From NCBI RefSeq assembly GCF_011761265.1, contig NZ_JAAOZB010000001.1:372001-436000 (forward strand): DNA of 64,000 nt, given 5' to 3'. The notes below the pieces were generated by a model, which ran no database searches, had not been told where the DNA came from, and worked only from the letters and a program-made list of their open reading frames with translations. This document shows, in pieces, positions 7,805 to 16,777 of the stretch. Both the position numbers and the translations under genes were made by a program. This DNA is from Microbacterium halimionae (GTDB lineage Bacteria > Actinomycetota > Actinomycetes > Actinomycetales > Microbacteriaceae). Position 1 is the stretch's first letter, and every line of letters begins with the position of its first letter.

Positions 7805-9769
7805 TCACCAGATGGTGACGCGCTTGTCGGCGTCAAGCCAGAGTTCATCTGCTTCGGTCACATCGAAGGCGTCATAGAAAGCATCGATGTTTCTTACGAT
7901 CTGGTTGCAGCGAAACTCATTCGGCGAGTGTGGGTCAATCGTGAGAAGACGGATCGTTTCGGCGTCTCTTCCCTTCTGCTGCCAGACCTGCGCCCAGCTC
8001 AAAAGCAGGCGCTGGATGCCGGTCACACCATCAATGACCGGTGCTTCAGCGCCGTCGAGCGAGATTTCGTATGCCCGAAGCGCAATTCCGAGCCCACCCA
8101 GGTCGCCGATGTTCTCGCCGATTGTCAGTGCGCCGTTCACCGTATGTTCCTCGCCGAGTCCGCGAGGTGACAGTGCGTTGTACTGCTCAATGAGCGATGC
8201 GGTTCGCTCTTCGAATGCGCTGCGGTCATCGTCTGTCCACCAGTCACGAAGTGAACCATCACCGTCGAAGCGGCTGCCCTGGTCGTCGAAACCGTGTCCG
8301 ATCTCGTGCCCGATCACAGCACCGATACCGCCGTAGTTCGCTGCGGCATCCCGTTCGGCGTCGAAGAAGGGATACTGCAAAATCGCGGCCGGGAACACGA
8401 TCTCGTTCATGAGGGGGTTGTAATACGCGTTCACCGTCTGTGGTGTCATGAACCACTCGTCGCGGTCGATCGGCTGGCCGATCTTAGCCAGCTGGCGATT
8501 GTGTTCGAAGATGTGCGCGCGGCGGACGTTGCCGACGAGGTCCGCCGCGTCGATCTCGAGCGCTGAGTAGTCCTTCCATCGAACCGGATAGCCAATCTTC
8601 GGGGTGAAGGCATCGAGCTTCGCGAGAGCTCGCTCGCGCGTTTCCGGGCTCATCCACTCCAGAGTTGAGATGCTCTGCCGGTACGCCTCGACCAGGTTCG
8701 CGACGAGGGCGTCCATCTCGGCTTTGGCTGCCGGGGGAAAGTGGCGCTCAACATAGACCTTGCCGACGACTTCGCCGAGGGCGGCTTCTACGAGACTCAC
8801 GCCGCGCTTCCATCGCTCACGGTTGACGGGGACACCCGTCATCTGAGTGCCGTAGAAAGAGAAATTCTCCTCGACGAACTCATCTGCGAGAAAAGCGGCG
8901 GACGCGTGCACGACCTTGAATCGCAGCCACGCTTTCCACTCTTCGAGACGCTCTTCAGCCAGGAGCGACCCGAGGCCAGCGACGAAGCTCGGCTGGTAGA
9001 CGACAACCTCACCGAACGCTTCTTCGAAGCCGGGCGCGAGGCCCTCGAGCCACGGAGCGAGGTCGATGCCGGCGAGCTCGATCAGTTCGCTCCACGACTT
9101 CAGGTTGTAGGTTGCGACGGCATCGCGGCTCTTGACGTTGTCCCAGTGGTGCGAGGCAATCTCAGTTTCGAGCGCAACAACACGCGGGGCGTCTTCGGCT
9201 GCAGAAGTCACACCCGCGAGCGCCAAGATGCGCTCGATGTGTGACGCGTAGGCGTCACGAGTCTCGGCAAAGTTTTCGAGACGGAAGTAGCTTTCGTCAG
9301 GCAGCGAGATGCCGCCCTGGATGATGAAGGGGAGATAGCGAGTCGGGTTGCCGGGGTCGGGCTCAATATAGAGGTCGATGAGGCCGCTGATGCCATCTCG
9401 CTCAAGCTCACCGATAGTGCGAAGCAGAGCCGGGATCGACTCGACGGCTTCGACAACAGCAAGCTGGCTCGTGATCGGTCCGGCGCCCAGCTCTGCGATA
9501 AGAGCCGTATCCATAAAGCTTGAAAAAAGATCGCCGATCTTGCGAGCCTCAGTTGCCGGTTCAGCGTCTCGTGACTCGACGATGATGTCGCGAACGTGGC
9601 TCTCAGCTTCTTCGGCAATGAGGTGGAACGATCCCCATCTCGCCTTGTCTTCCGGGATCTCGGTGCGCTCAAGCCACGGTCCATTGACGTAGCGGAACAG
9701 ATCATCCTGCGGGCGAATCTCGGTGCTCACGTCATCAAGCGCGAGACCAGAACGGGGGAAATCGGTCAT
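7805..9769 (-). CDS. M13 family zinc endopeptidase (PepO/neprilysin type)
   Basis: 654 residues, normal for cytosolic actinobacterial M13 enzymes. The zinc-binding HExxH (GHEIGHGF) is at about residues 487-493, the third ligand and stabilising Asp are in ENIGDLGG near residue 549, and the substrate-binding NAYYNP motif lies before them. There is no signal peptide or membrane anchor. These enzymes cleave short peptides. The open frame runs to 10513 over the MATE gene, but homology starts at MTDFPRSG; ATG 9769 has TATCGT 7 nt upstream. It is divergent from the MATE gene, with 96 bp between start codons. Confidence 0.92.
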   Translation of the reverse strand: MTDFPRSGLALDDVSTEIRPQDDLFRYVNGPWLERTEIPEDKARWGSFHLIAEEAESHVRDIIVESRDAEPATEARKIGDLFSSFMDTALIAELGAGPITSQLAVVEAVESIPALLRTIGELERDGISGLIDLYIEPDPGNPTRYLPFIIQGGISLPDESYFRLENFAETRDAYASHIERILALAGVTSAAEDAPRVVALETEIASHHWDNVKSRDAVATYNLKSWSELIELAGIDLAPWLEGLAPGFEEAFGEVVVYQPSFVAGLGSLLAEERLEEWKAWLRFKVVHASAAFLADEFVEENFSFYGTQMTGVPVNRERWKRGVSLVEAALGEVVGKVYVERHFPPAAKAEMDALVANLVEAYRQSISTLEWMSPETRERALAKLDAFTPKIGYPVRWKDYSALEIDAADLVGNVRRAHIFEHNRQLAKIGQPIDRDEWFMTPQTVNAYYNPLMNEIVFPAAILQYPFFDAERDAAANYGGIGAVIGHEIGHGFDDQGSRFDGDGSLRDWWTDDDRSAFEERTASLIEQYNALSPRGLGEEHTVNGALTIGENIGDLGGLGIALRAYEISLDGAEAPVIDGVTGIQRLLLSWAQVWQQKGRDAETIRLLTIDPHSPNEFRCNQIVRNIDAFYDAFDVTEADELWLDADKRVTIW

Positions 9770-9853
9770 GGCGACAACGATAGTCCCGAGCCCTGAGAGG
9801 TGGCTCCGTCCAAGCGCCTGCGACGTCGGCATGGCTACGTCGGCCGGGATCAA

Positions 9854-9865
9854 TATGCTCGACCT
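9854..9865 (+). promoter_or_regulatory. -10 box of a leaderless promoter for the MATE gene
   Basis: TATGCT at 9854-9859 is followed by 6 nt and the ATG at 9866. No ribosome-binding site is present. Confidence 0.55.
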
Positions 9866-11191
9866 ATGGCTACGAAAGGTACGACGCTCAACCGTGACAT
9901 TCTGCGTTTGGCCGTGCCTGCACTCGGAGCGCTCGTCGCCGAACCGCTGTTCCTCATCGTTGATGCCGCGCTCGTCGGCCATCTTGGGATAACCCCGCTC
10001 GCCGCCCTCGGTATCGCATCCGCCGTGCTGCAGACCATCGTCGGTCTCATGATCTTTCTCGCGTACTCGACGACACCCGCCGTCGCGCGCAGATTCGGTG
10101 CGGGCGATCCGGCAAAGGCCGTGTCCGCCGGAGTAGACGGCATGTGGCTCGCCCTCGGCCTCGGTTTCGTTTTGGCTCTCGTCGGCTACCTCACGACACC
10201 ATGGCTCGTGAGTCTCTTCGGTGCGACGGATGCCGTAGCGGCAGACGCCGAGACATATCTCGGCCTGTCGATGTGGGGTCTTCCGGCGATGCTCATCGTG
10301 TTCGCCGCAACCGGACTCCTTCGGGGCGTGCAAAACACGGTCACCCCACTGTGGATCGCCGGGTTCGGATTCACGGCGAACGCGCTCATGAATGCGCTGT
10401 TTATCTACGGCTTCGGTTGGGGAATCGCCGGGTCCGCCGTGGGAACAGTCGTTGCCCAGTGGGGCATGGTCGCAGCCTATGTCGCCGTCGTCAGTCGACT
10501 GGCGCGGCAGCACGCCGCATCAATTCGCCCACACGGAGTGGGCATGCGCACGAATGCGCGCTCGGGCGGGTGGATGTTCTTACGCACTCTCACTCTGCGT
10601 GGGGCTCTCCTCGCAACCGTCGGTGTGGCAACGGGGCTTGGCACAGAAGAACTCGCCGGCTGGCAGGTGGTTTTTACAATTTTCTCCACCGCGGCTTTCG
10701 CGCTCGACGCCCTCGCGATTGCTGCGCAAGCTCTGATCGGCAAATATCTCGGCGCCGGGAGCACTCCCGCCGTGGAGCGCGTACTTCGGCGCACACTCGC
10801 GTGGGGCGCCTGGTTCGGAGTGTTCGTGGGTGGCACTGTGGCCGCACTGTCAGGGGTGATTGGGCTCATTTTCACCGGTGACCCGGCACTTGCCGCACTC
10901 ATTCAACCCGCGCTGTTGGTGCTCGCGGTGGCTCAGCCCGTGTGCGGCGTGGTTTTTGTGCTCGATGGCGTGTTGATCGGCGCGAACGATGGCAAATACC
11001 TGGCGCTCGCCGGGCTCATGAACCTCGCCCCGTTTGTGCCCATGCTCATCGTGCTTGTGTTCCTCGATGCGGGTGGTGCTGCCGGACTCGCGTGGCTTTC
11101 GGCCGCGTTCTTCGGTGTCTACATGCTCGCCCGGCTTGTCACCCTAGGGCTGCGCGTGCGCGGAACCAGATGGATGCACGCGCCGGCATAG
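9866..11191 (+). CDS. MATE family efflux transporter (DinF-like)
   Basis: 441 residues with 12 predicted membrane helices arranged as two six-helix halves. The first helix carries PALGALVAEPLFLIVD and the following loop VGHLG, a pattern typical of the DinF branch of MATE antiporters. The family exports cationic or other toxic compounds using proton or sodium gradients. DinF is SOS-linked in some bacteria, but I see no LexA box here. ATG 9866 is chosen over 9800 because of the adjacent -10 box and the match of the N-terminus. It is convergent with the methyltransferase gene 21 bp away. Confidence 0.88.
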   Translation: MATKGTTLNRDILRLAVPALGALVAEPLFLIVDAALVGHLGITPLAALGIASAVLQTIVGLMIFLAYSTTPAVARRFGAGDPAKAVSAGVDGMWLALGLGFVLALVGYLTTPWLVSLFGATDAVAADAETYLGLSMWGLPAMLIVFAATGLLRGVQNTVTPLWIAGFGFTANALMNALFIYGFGWGIAGSAVGTVVAQWGMVAAYVAVVSRLARQHAASIRPHGVGMRTNARSGGWMFLRTLTLRGALLATVGVATGLGTEELAGWQVVFTIFSTAAFALDALAIAAQALIGKYLGAGSTPAVERVLRRTLAWGAWFGVFVGGTVAALSGVIGLIFTGDPALAALIQPALLVLAVAQPVCGVVFVLDGVLIGANDGKYLALAGLMNLAPFVPMLIVLVFLDAGGAAGLAWLSAAFFGVYMLARLVTLGLRVRGTRWMHAPA

Positions 11192-11212
11192 TGTCACCTC
11201 GCCCGCGGGCTC

Positions 11213-11869
11213 TCAGCTGTCCGCAGCGAAGCGACGACACCACTCGTACATCACGACGGCGGCCGCGGCCGATGCGTTTATCGAACGAGTCGAGCCATAC
11301 TGCGTAATTTCGACCACTCCGGATGCCGCGGCCACCGCCTCGTCAGACAACCCCGGCCCTTCTTGGCCAAAGAGAAGCACACACCGCTCGGGTAGCTCGG
11401 CGTCGTTCACTGGCACGGAGCCCGGCACGTTGTCGACAGCGACAATCGGCAACGACGCCGCTTTCGCCCACGAAACGAACGCCGCCACATCTTCGTGGTG
11501 CAGTACATGCTGATAGCGGTCGGTCACCATGGCGCCCCGGCGGTTCCAGCGCCGGCGGCCGATGATGTGCACGGTGTCAGCAAGAAACGCGTTGGCACTT
11601 CGCACGATCGAGCCGATGTTCATATCGTGCTGCCAGTTCTCGATCGCGACATGAAACGGATGCCGCTTCTCGTCGAGGTCGGCAATGATCGCTGTCATTG
11701 TCCAATAGCGGTAGCGATCTATGACGTTTCGCGCATCGCCTGCGGCAAGCAGGTCGCGGTCAAAACGTGGGTCATCGGGCCACTCGTCTGGACCACCCGG
11801 CCACGGGCCCACACCGTGCGTCGGAATCGTTGCCTCGACGGCATCCTGTTCGTTCTGCTCCTCTGGCAC
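11213..11869 (-). CDS. SpoU/TrmH family RNA 2'-O-methyltransferase
   Basis: 218 residues. The three SPOUT motifs are present: NIGSIVRSANAF (motif 1), LLFGQEGPGLSDEA (motif 2) and STRSINASAAAAVVMYEW (motif 3). These form the knotted SAM-binding site, so a 2'-O-methyltransferase acting on tRNA or rRNA is likely; the target base cannot be read. The N-terminal ~50 residues are extra and acidic. GTG 11869 is chosen because TAGCCT lies exactly 6 nt upstream. It is divergent from mntH, and the first MntR operator lies between the two. Confidence 0.88.
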   Translation of the reverse strand: MPEEQNEQDAVEATIPTHGVGPWPGGPDEWPDDPRFDRDLLAAGDARNVIDRYRYWTMTAIIADLDEKRHPFHVAIENWQHDMNIGSIVRSANAFLADTVHIIGRRRWNRRGAMVTDRYQHVLHHEDVAAFVSWAKAASLPIVAVDNVPGSVPVNDAELPERCVLLFGQEGPGLSDEAVAAASGVVEITQYGSTRSINASAAAAVVMYEWCRRFAADS

Positions 11870-11881
11870 CGCCAAAGGCTA
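11870..11881 (-). promoter_or_regulatory. -10 box of a leaderless promoter for the SpoU methyltransferase
   Basis: On the minus strand TAGCCT (11881-11876) is followed by TTGGCG and then the GTG start at 11869. This spacing decides the start. Confidence 0.5.
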
Positions 11882-11909
11882 TCCCGGATATCTGTCGGAG
11901 ATCGCATGA

Positions 11910-11953
11910 TTTCGGTGCACCGAAAAATAGCCTACGATTTCGGCATGCCGAAA
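11910..11953 (+). promoter_or_regulatory. mntH promoter with two perfect MntR-type operators
   Basis: Two perfect 16-bp palindromes share the arm TTTCGG: TTTCGGTGCACCGAAA at 11910-11925 and TTTCGGCATGCCGAAA at 11938-11953. TACGAT at 11933-11938 is the -10 box, 6 nt before the ATG at 11945. The first operator covers the -35 position; the second covers the end of the -10, the transcription start and the start codon, which forms its centre. With mntR as the second gene of the unit, manganese-dependent autorepression is the obvious reading. Confidence 0.8.
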
Positions 11954-13249
11954 AATGTCGCGCCGAGCTCTCCGCTAGCTCAGCGCATGGTCGCATCACG
12001 GCGGCCACCACGCGGAGTGTGGCTCCTGGGGCCAGCCCTCGTGGCGGGGGTCGCGTACCTCGACCCGGGCAATGTCGCGAGCAATATGTCGGCCGGCGCC
12101 GCGTTCGGGTACCTGCTGGTGTGGGTTGTCGTTCTCGGCAACGTGATCGCGTGGCTCGTGCAGTATCTGTCGGCGAAGCTCGGCATCGTGACCGGCCAAA
12201 GCCTTCCAGAAATCCTCGGCGAGCGCCTCCACAACCGGCTGGGTCGACGCGCGTACTGGCTGCAAGCCGAGCTGGTTGCAATGGCAACCGACATCGCTGA
12301 GGTCATCGGTGGCGCTGTGGCGCTCAACCTGCTGTTCGGTATGCCCCTGCTGTGGGGCGGGATCATCGTCGGCGGCGTGTCCATCATCATCCTGCTCGTG
12401 CATGTGCGCCGGGGGCCCCGTGTGTTCGAGTTCATCGTCATCGGACTCATCGCTGCGATCACCATCGGGTTCACGGCGGGCCTTTTCGTCTCGCCGCCCG
12501 ATGCAGCCGGTGTTGTTTCTGGGCTCATGCCGAGGTTCGAGGGTGCCGGGTCGGTGCTACTCGCCGCGTCCATCCTCGGCGCGACGATCATGCCGCACGC
12601 GATCTACGTGCACTCCTCGCTGAGCCGTGATCGTTTCGCACCGGCAGCCACTCTTTCTAAAGCCGCGAAGACGGCATATCGCACCGATCAGCCGCGCATC
12701 CGACGGTTGCTGCACGCAACCCGCTGGGACGTCACCATCGCAATGGCAATCGCAGGCACCGTGAACCTCGCACTGCTGCTCCTTGCGGCAGCAAATCTCG
12801 CCGGCGTCGACGGAACTGACACTCTCGAGGGCGCGTACGCTGCTCTTCGCGATGGCATCGGTCCAACGATCGCCACGCTTTTCGCCGTCGGACTACTCGC
12901 GAGTGGCCTGGCAAGCACGGCCGTTGGCGCCTATGCGGGCTCGGAGATCATGCACGGGTTGCTTCACGTCCGTGTGCCTCTCATGGTGCGCCGCCTCGTC
13001 ACACTGGTGCCGGCGCTCGTGATCCTTGGCATCGGATTTGATCCCACTCTTGCTCTCGTGCTGAGCCAAGTCGTGCTCTCGTTCGGCATTCCGTTCGCAC
13101 TTGTGCCGCTCATTTCGCTCACCGCACGTCGCGATGTGTTGGGCGCATTCCGAAACACCCGCACGACGACGGTCCTGGGAGTTGCGGCCGCCATGTTCTT
13201 GATTGCGCTCAACGTGCTCCTACTGTGGCTTGTCTTCCAGACCGGGTAA
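11945..13249 (+). CDS. mntH: NRAMP-family manganese transporter
   Basis: 434 residues, about 11 membrane helices. The metal-binding DPGN motif is at about residues 39-42 (YLDPGNVASN) and the MPH motif near residue 216 (IMPHAIYVHS), both diagnostic for Nramp divalent-metal:proton symporters. Manganese is inferred as the main substrate because the next gene is a DtxR-type regulator and the promoter carries twin matching palindromes. The frame stays open back to 11495, but ATG 11945 starts the conserved protein and lies 6 nt after the -10 box. The stop codon TAA overlaps the -10 box of mntR. Confidence 0.93.
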   Translation: MPKNVAPSSPLAQRMVASRRPPRGVWLLGPALVAGVAYLDPGNVASNMSAGAAFGYLLVWVVVLGNVIAWLVQYLSAKLGIVTGQSLPEILGERLHNRLGRRAYWLQAELVAMATDIAEVIGGAVALNLLFGMPLLWGGIIVGGVSIIILLVHVRRGPRVFEFIVIGLIAAITIGFTAGLFVSPPDAAGVVSGLMPRFEGAGSVLLAASILGATIMPHAIYVHSSLSRDRFAPAATLSKAAKTAYRTDQPRIRRLLHATRWDVTIAMAIAGTVNLALLLLAAANLAGVDGTDTLEGAYAALRDGIGPTIATLFAVGLLASGLASTAVGAYAGSEIMHGLLHVRVPLMVRRLVTLVPALVILGIGFDPTLALVLSQVVLSFGIPFALVPLISLTARRDVLGAFRNTRTTTVLGVAAAMFLIALNVLLLWLVFQTG

Positions 13250-13258
13250 TCTCAGGCA
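13247..13258 (+). promoter_or_regulatory. -10 box of a second, leaderless promoter for mntR
   Basis: TAATCT at 13247-13252 contains the mntH stop codon and ends 6 nt before the mntR ATG at 13259. It would give mntR expression independent of the repressed mntH promoter. Confidence 0.5.
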
Positions 13259-13906
13259 ATGGCTTCCTCCGCTGCGGTCGATGATTACCTCAAAGCGATC
13301 TACCAGCACACCGAGTGGCAAGAGGCCGACATCACGCCGTCGCAACTTGCCATAGTTCTCGCGCTGGCTCCGTCGAGCGTCACCGAAATGGTCGCAAAGC
13401 TCGCAGCTGGCGGTCTCGTCACACACCGCAAATACGGGCCGATTTCTCTCACCGAGACGGGCTGGCACCGCGCGGCCGCGATGGTGCGGCGTCACCGTTT
13501 GATCGAGACCTGGCTCGTCCGCGAATTCGACTACTCGTGGGACGAAGTTCATGACGAGGCCGAGGTTCTCGAGCACGCGCTCAGCGATCGACTCCTCGAA
13601 GGTATCGATGCGCGGCTCGGGAGACCCCGCTTCGATCCGCACGGAGATGCCATCCCGGATGCCGAAGGCCACGTGCATCGGGAAAGTTTCGTGCTTCTCG
13701 GCGACGCCGCCGCCGGGCACACCGGCCGAATCCTTCGCGTGAGCGATCGAGACCCCGAGCTTCTGCGCGCAATAAGTGACGTGGGTATTGATGTCGGGCA
13801 CACGGTTACCGTGATCAACGCCAACACCCTGTCGATCGACGGCGCCGAACCGATCACCACTCCGCGATACGCGACCGAGGCTGTCTGGCTGACGACCGAA
13901 GGCTGA
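13259..13906 (+). CDS. mntR: DtxR/MntR family metal-dependent repressor
   Basis: 215 residues. An N-terminal winged helix (about 1-65) with the recognition segment APSSVTEMVAKL is followed by a dimerisation and metal-binding region holding the usual His and Glu residues (RRHRLIETW, DEAEVLEHAL). A C-terminal SH3/FeoA-like domain (about 140-215) makes it longer than Bacillus MntR and similar to actinobacterial DtxR-type MntR. The residue matching Bacillus MntR Glu11 is Lys. It probably binds the palindromes at 11910-11953 when Mn(II) is abundant. The gene starts 9 nt after mntH. Confidence 0.9.
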   Translation: MASSAAVDDYLKAIYQHTEWQEADITPSQLAIVLALAPSSVTEMVAKLAAGGLVTHRKYGPISLTETGWHRAAAMVRRHRLIETWLVREFDYSWDEVHDEAEVLEHALSDRLLEGIDARLGRPRFDPHGDAIPDAEGHVHRESFVLLGDAAAGHTGRILRVSDRDPELLRAISDVGIDVGHTVTVINANTLSIDGAEPITTPRYATEAVWLTTEG

Positions 13907-13908
13907 TC

Positions 13909-14886
13909 TCAGCCCGCGAAAGCGTCGGTTGCTCCCCGGAGCGCTTTCGCGATACCCGGCTCACTCGATGCGTGTGAGGCATCCGGAACGACGATGAACT
14001 CAGCATCCGGCAGTGCGCGGTGCAGATCCCATGCGGTCATGATGGGCGTGCACATGTCATAGCGACCCTGAACTATCACTGTGGGAATGTGCGCGATCGA
14101 CGGTGCATCGTCAATCAATTGGCCCTCGCGAAGCCAACCGGCGTGCACAAAGTAGTGGTTTTCGATACGCGCGAAAGCTGTCGCCGAGGCATCCTCGGTC
14201 ATCTCGGCCACAAGCTCTGCATTGGGCAGCAATGTCACGGTCGATGCTTCCCATCGCGTCCACGCAACACCTGCCGGGATGTGCACTTCAGGGTCAGGAT
14301 CAAACAGTCGCCGGTGGTATGCCTCGATCATTTTTGATCGCTCAAGCACCGGAATCTGAGCGACGTAGTCTTCCCACAGGTCGGGGAAAATGGCGGAGGC
14401 GCCACCCTCGTAAAACCATTCCAATTCATGGCGACGCAGCGTGAAGATTCCGCGCAGCACGAGTTCGGTCACGACGTCAGGATGCGTCTCGGCGTATGCC
14501 AGCGCGAGCGTGCTCCCCCAAGAGCCACCGAAAACCTGCCACTGGGCAATCCCGAGATTTCGGCGCAACAACTCGATATCAGCGACAAGGTGCCACGTCG
14601 TATTGAAACGCAAGTCAGCGTCGGGGGCACTCGCGTGGGGTGTGCTCTGACCGCAGCCGCGCTGGTCAAAAAGGATGATCCGGTATTTTTCCGGATCGAA
14701 GAAGCGGCGGTTCCAGCTTGAGGTCCCACCTCCCGGGCCACCGTGCAAGAACACGACGGGCTTACCCTCGGGGTTTCCAGATTGCTCCCAGTAAATGCGG
14801 TTTCCGTCACCGACTGGCAGCATCCCTGTCTCGTATGGCTCGACCGGCGGATAAAGGATGTCATCGAAGTACGCCGGATCTGCCAT
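13909..14886 (-). CDS. pip: Proline iminopeptidase
   Basis: 325 residues. HGGPGGG (about residues 46-52) is the oxyanion motif of this family, GGSWGS holds the nucleophilic Ser, and DASHA near the C-terminus holds the catalytic His; DQRGCGQS is also typical. The enzyme removes N-terminal proline from peptides in the cytoplasm. ATG 14886 is preferred to the longer frame (to 14955) because TACCGT lies exactly 6 nt upstream. The stop is 2 nt from the convergent mntR stop; the gene is divergent from the antiporter. Confidence 0.92.
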   Translation of the reverse strand: MADPAYFDDILYPPVEPYETGMLPVGDGNRIYWEQSGNPEGKPVVFLHGGPGGGTSSWNRRFFDPEKYRIILFDQRGCGQSTPHASAPDADLRFNTTWHLVADIELLRRNLGIAQWQVFGGSWGSTLALAYAETHPDVVTELVLRGIFTLRRHELEWFYEGGASAIFPDLWEDYVAQIPVLERSKMIEAYHRRLFDPDPEVHIPAGVAWTRWEASTVTLLPNAELVAEMTEDASATAFARIENHYFVHAGWLREGQLIDDAPSIAHIPTVIVQGRYDMCTPIMTAWDLHRALPDAEFIVVPDASHASSEPGIAKALRGATDAFAG

Positions 14887-14898
14887 GACTTCACGGTA
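14887..14898 (-). promoter_or_regulatory. -10 box of a leaderless promoter for pip
   Basis: On the minus strand TACCGT (14898-14893) is followed by GAAGTC and the ATG at 14886. Confidence 0.5.
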
Positions 14899-14997
14899 CC
14901 GCGTGCGGCCCGGAATCCCGGGGATTTCTGCCCGTGGCGCACGCGTCCGGCGCATCCACGAAGCACACCCATCGGCTTTTCTGCCATGCTCTGACGA

Positions 14998-16728
14998 ATG
15001 GAGATACTGCTCATCGCCGTGATCGCGATCATCACGATCGCCATCACAACTGCTCTGGGACAGAAACTCGGCGTCGCCGGGCCGCTTCTTCTTGTGGGTG
15101 TTGGCCTCGCCATTGCGCTCATGCCCTTTTTTCCGGGCATTGTCGTTGACCCCGAGTGGATTCTCGTGGGAGTTCTTCCACCGCTCCTTTACTCCTCGGC
15201 GGTATCGCTGCCAGCCATCGAATTCCGTCGCGACTTCCGACCGATCGCGGGGCTCTCGGTCTTGCTTGTGGTCATCAGTGCCGTGATCTTGGGCCTATTT
15301 TTCGCATGGGCAATCCCAGGCCTGGGCCTCGCAATGGGCATTGCCCTCGGCGCCATCGTCAGTCCGACGGATGCTGTCGCCACCTCAATCGTGAAGAAAC
15401 TCGGCATCTCACCGCGCGTTGTCACGATGCTTGAGGGCGAGAGCCTGCTCAACGATGCAACCTCGCTCGTGCTCCTTCGCACCGCCCTCGCGGCCGTCGC
15501 TGGCGGGTTCTCATTCGGGTTCGCTATCGGGAGCTTCGTTTGGGCAGTGCTCTCGGCGCTCATTGTTGGCGCTCTTGTCGGTTTCATAAACCTGCGCGTC
15601 CGCGGCTGGCTTGCGCATTCCGCGGCCAACACCGCTCTCAGCTTCATGGTGCCTTTTGCCGCTTACCTTCCCACCGAAGCACTTGGCGGATCAGGGCTAG
15701 TGGCGGCTGTGGTCGCGGGCATCATTACGGGCCAGGGCGCGGCGAAATGGTTCACGCCTGACCAGCGGCTTTCCGACGCGCTGAACTGGCGGACGGTCGA
15801 ACTTGTGCTCGAAGGCGGCGTCTTCTTGCTGATCGGGCTCGATCTAAAAGAGGTCGTCCGCTCAAACCTTGAAGAGAACGACGGCCTCTGGCATGGCACG
15901 TGGCTTGCGCTCTCGGCGCTCGGGATCGTTCTCGCAGTGCGCGCCGGATACGTGGCTATCCTGATCTGGCAACAGGGCAGGCGTGCGAAGCGTTGGCAAG
16001 ACCGGCATAGCCGCCTCACCGAATTCGGTGCTCATCTTGACCGGGTCGCATCCGGTGAGACCCCACCCAGACGCTCGACGGATGACCCGATCCGGCAAGA
16101 GCGTCGTCTCACGTTCCTTCGCCGGAGAGTCACAAGTGCGGCAGCTGACCTTGACTACTACCGCGCGACGCCGCTCGGTTGGAAACACGGCAGCGTCATC
16201 GTGTGGGCGGGAATGCGCGGAGTTGTTACCCTCGCTGCGGCGCAAACCCTGCCGAGTGATGCCGACCATCGCGCTCTCTTGATCTTCGTGGCATTCCTCG
16301 TCGCCGTTGGCAGCTTGCTACTCCAAGGCTTATCGCTCCCGGCTGTCGTCCGCATGCTGAAAATGGAAGGCTCGGGGGCGATTGCGGTGAGTCGCGAAGA
16401 GCAAGTACGACTCGATGATGAGCTTCGTCGCGCTGCCGTCGTGGCGCTCAACAGCCCGACGCTCCTTCGAACGAACGGATCAGAATACTCACCAGGCGTC
16501 ATTGAGCGCGCAGGCTCTCGCATCACTGAACCTCCCGATGACGAAGCAACCGCAATCGCCCGCGAGCTGCTAGAGCTTCGGGTGCAACTCATCGAAGCGA
16601 TGCGCACACGACTCAATGCGGTTTCAACTGACGGCACGTTCAGCACGGCCGCTTTGCGACACGCCCTTGCCGAGCTCGATGCCGATCAGTTGAGTCTTGA
16701 ACTCAGAATCTACGACGAAAACGAGTGA
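14998..16728 (+). CDS. CPA1 family Na+(K+)/H+ antiporter (NhaP type)
   Basis: 576 residues. About 12 membrane helices occupy the first 450 residues; GAIVSPTDAVATSIV and EGESLLNDATSLV carry the conserved Asp pair region of CPA1 exchangers. A 60-residue hydrophilic, Arg-rich loop (HSRLTEFGAHLDRV) precedes the last helices, and about 120 charged C-terminal residues form a cytoplasmic tail. It exchanges Na+ or K+ for protons to control pH and salt. ATG 14998 has CATGCT 7 nt upstream. The pip gene is divergent. Confidence 0.9.
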   Translation: MEILLIAVIAIITIAITTALGQKLGVAGPLLLVGVGLAIALMPFFPGIVVDPEWILVGVLPPLLYSSAVSLPAIEFRRDFRPIAGLSVLLVVISAVILGLFFAWAIPGLGLAMGIALGAIVSPTDAVATSIVKKLGISPRVVTMLEGESLLNDATSLVLLRTALAAVAGGFSFGFAIGSFVWAVLSALIVGALVGFINLRVRGWLAHSAANTALSFMVPFAAYLPTEALGGSGLVAAVVAGIITGQGAAKWFTPDQRLSDALNWRTVELVLEGGVFLLIGLDLKEVVRSNLEENDGLWHGTWLALSALGIVLAVRAGYVAILIWQQGRRAKRWQDRHSRLTEFGAHLDRVASGETPPRRSTDDPIRQERRLTFLRRRVTSAAADLDYYRATPLGWKHGSVIVWAGMRGVVTLAAAQTLPSDADHRALLIFVAFLVAVGSLLLQGLSLPAVVRMLKMEGSGAIAVSREEQVRLDDELRRAAVVALNSPTLLRTNGSEYSPGVIERAGSRITEPPDDEATAIARELLELRVQLIEAMRTRLNAVSTDGTFSTAALRHALAELDADQLSLELRIYDENE

Positions 16729-16777
16729 ACAAAAATCCCCCGCGCACGAGAGAATGGTCGTAACAGAGGGAGTCACC

